This document shows, piece after piece, positions 6,233 through 6,800 of a stretch of 6,800 nt of DNA (positions are counted from its first letter, which is position 1; the number at the start of each line of letters is the position of its first letter). The notes under the pieces are model-generated. The model did no database searches and had not been told where the DNA came from. It saw nothing but the letters and a program-made list of their open reading frames with translations. A program made the translations under genes and the position numbers. The DNA comes from an uncultured Moraxellaceae bacterium (lineage in GTDB: Bacteria; Pseudomonadota; Gammaproteobacteria; Pseudomonadales; Moraxellaceae): assembly GCA_937928295.1 (NCBI GenBank), contig CALEYY010000184.1, positions 1 through 6,800 of the forward strand. The letters are read 5' to 3'.

Positions 6233-6260
6233 ATTATAGGCGGATTGGCGAGCTTGTATA
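6233..6260 (-). promoter_or_regulatory. smpB promoter with consensus TATAAT, near-leaderless
   Basis: TATAAT is perfect at 6238-6233. TATACA at 6260-6255 is a fair -35 with a 16-base spacer. Transcription would start around 6227-6224, zero to three bases before the smpB ATG at 6224. Confidence 0.6.
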
Positions 6261-6282
6261 CGCGCCTTTCAGTGCCGACAAT
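6254..6282 (+). promoter_or_regulatory. Candidate divergent promoter for the NSS-like gene
   Basis: TTGTAT (6254-6259) and GACAAT (6277-6282) are 17 bases apart on the plus strand, starting transcription about 28 bases before the ATG at 6317. Its -35 box occupies almost the same bases as the -35 of the smpB promoter, so the two would compete for polymerase. Confidence 0.35.
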
Positions 6283-6316
6283 AGCCACCGTTTTCAAAAC
6301 TTCCGGATGAATCGAG

Positions 6317-6800
6317 ATGCGTGCCCAAAGTGACTCCCCGGCCTGGCAGCGTGGTGGCCAGCTACTGGCCCTGATGCTGGCGCTGAGTGTGATATTTGTT
6401 CCTGCCACGGGGTTTTCCTGGCCGCTGGGCCTGCTCGGCGCGCTGCTTATTGGCTTGCCGCTGTTGCTGGCCGAGCAGGCAATGGCGGTGCGCGCCAAAC
6501 AGCCCGGCATCGCCGGCATGCAGCTTCTCACGCGCGAAGCCGATGCCGCTCGTGGCTGGCGATTCCTTGCCTATGCCGGTCTGGCCCTCAGCGTTGCCTT
6601 CAGTACTGTTTTCGCACTGGTCAGCGGCCTCTTGCTCACGCAGGTCGTGCAGACCCTGTGGCAGCCGCTGACCAGCACGCTCGGTCTTGCGGCGAGCGCT
6701 GCGCCGGCGACAATCAAGGCCACACCACTCCAGCGAACAGCGTCCACCTGCTCCTTGAGGATGAATTTCGCTGCCAAGGTCGCGGTCACGAACGTCATTG
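6317..6800 (+). CDS. NSS/SNF-like sodium symporter N-terminus, truncated by a joint
   Basis: The frame is open from the ATG at 6317 to the window end. Residues ~14-30, 36-55 and 82-112 are hydrophobic spans. The sequence LLGALLIGLPLLLAEQAM (39-56) resembles the early membrane helices of the neurotransmitter:sodium symporter family, where a loop after 'LPLLLAE' leads to a span following a Trp (W81 here). The assignment is tentative. Family members are usually 400-500 residues; only about the first 120-125 residues look genuine. After about 6680-6705 the translation turns polar because it runs antisense to a DMT transporter coding segment. No strong ribosome binding site is seen before 6317, and an in-frame TGA at 6308 rules out a longer start. 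Expected role: Na+-coupled uptake of an amino acid or similar small solute. Confidence 0.5.
   Translation, partial: MRAQSDSPAWQRGGQLLALMLALSVIFVPATGFSWPLGLLGALLIGLPLLLAEQAMAVRAKQPGIAGMQLLTREADAARGWRFLAYAGLALSVAFSTVFALVSGLLLTQVVQTLWQPLTSTLGLAASAAPATIKATPLQRTASTCSLRMNFAAKVAVTNVI
6682..6800 (-). CDS. C-terminal end of a DMT/SMR-type (EamA-like) transporter, partial
   Basis: Reading in from the right edge on the minus strand, the product contains MTFVTATLAAKFILKEQVDA followed by VRWSGVALIVAGAALAA. This is the typical final two-helix pattern of drug/metabolite transporters: a span ending in 'lKE', a short loop with 'RW.G', and a last Gly/Ala-rich helix. The N-terminal part lies outside the window. 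A natural stop is missing after 'AARP' (6682): the frame continues to 6571, but only as antisense of the NSS-like gene, so the real 3' end has been replaced by the joint. It may be a short SMR-type protein or the second half of a 10-helix EamA permease; the fragment does not decide. Confidence 0.6.

Overview
The window looks like a piece of a high-GC gammaproteobacterial chromosome, or a metagenomic contig from one. The evidence is a tmRNA with the tag peptide ANDENYALAA (the E. coli tag), a classical SmpB, gammaproteobacterial-style promoters, and lipoprotein-rich secreted hydrolases. A Nevskiales/Solimonadaceae or Xanthomonadales-type host is a guess from gene content and cannot be settled here.

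Layout from left to right. Positions 1-273 (-) hold an open frame resembling part of a large phage virion protein. At about 273-297 it abuts, out of frame, the first ~110 residues of a lipoprotein alkyl sulfatase (604 down to ~275, -). Upstream of the sulfatase are two ACCGGT-centred palindromes, then a strong intrinsic terminator (708-743) and the tmRNA gene ssrA (758-1112, -). A short intergenic region leads into a + strand pair: a penicillin-acylase/AHL-acylase-type Ntn hydrolase lipoprotein (1230-3755) and, 14 nt later, a class-3-like aldehyde dehydrogenase (3770-5161). The dehydrogenase stop codon overlaps that of a convergent GDT1/UPF0016 cation (Mn2+/Ca2+) exporter gene (5158-5733, -), which lies 20 nt downstream of smpB (5754-6224, -). 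smpB has a TATAAT box so close to its ATG that its mRNA is probably almost leaderless. Divergent from smpB is the start of an NSS-like multi-span membrane protein (6317 onward, +). At about 6680-6705 it runs into antisense sequence that clearly encodes the C-terminal helix of a DMT/SMR-type transporter (-).

How the parts fit: ssrA and smpB are the two halves of trans-translation ribosome rescue. They lie on the same strand about 4.6 kb apart, with the acylase-dehydrogenase pair and the cation exporter between them. The acylase probably cleaves an amide-linked acyl chain outside the cytoplasm, and the dehydrogenase oxidises an aldehyde in the cytosol. A shared pathway is inferred only from their spacing.

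Both ends carry a gene cut off and joined to an unrelated gene. The core from about 298 to about 6680 looks intact. The two joints are either rearrangements or, more simply, assembly chimeras. I see no CRISPR array, insertion sequence, tRNA or evident new defence system. The only stretches without genes are 605-757, 1113-1229 and 6225-6316, all under 300 bases and described below.
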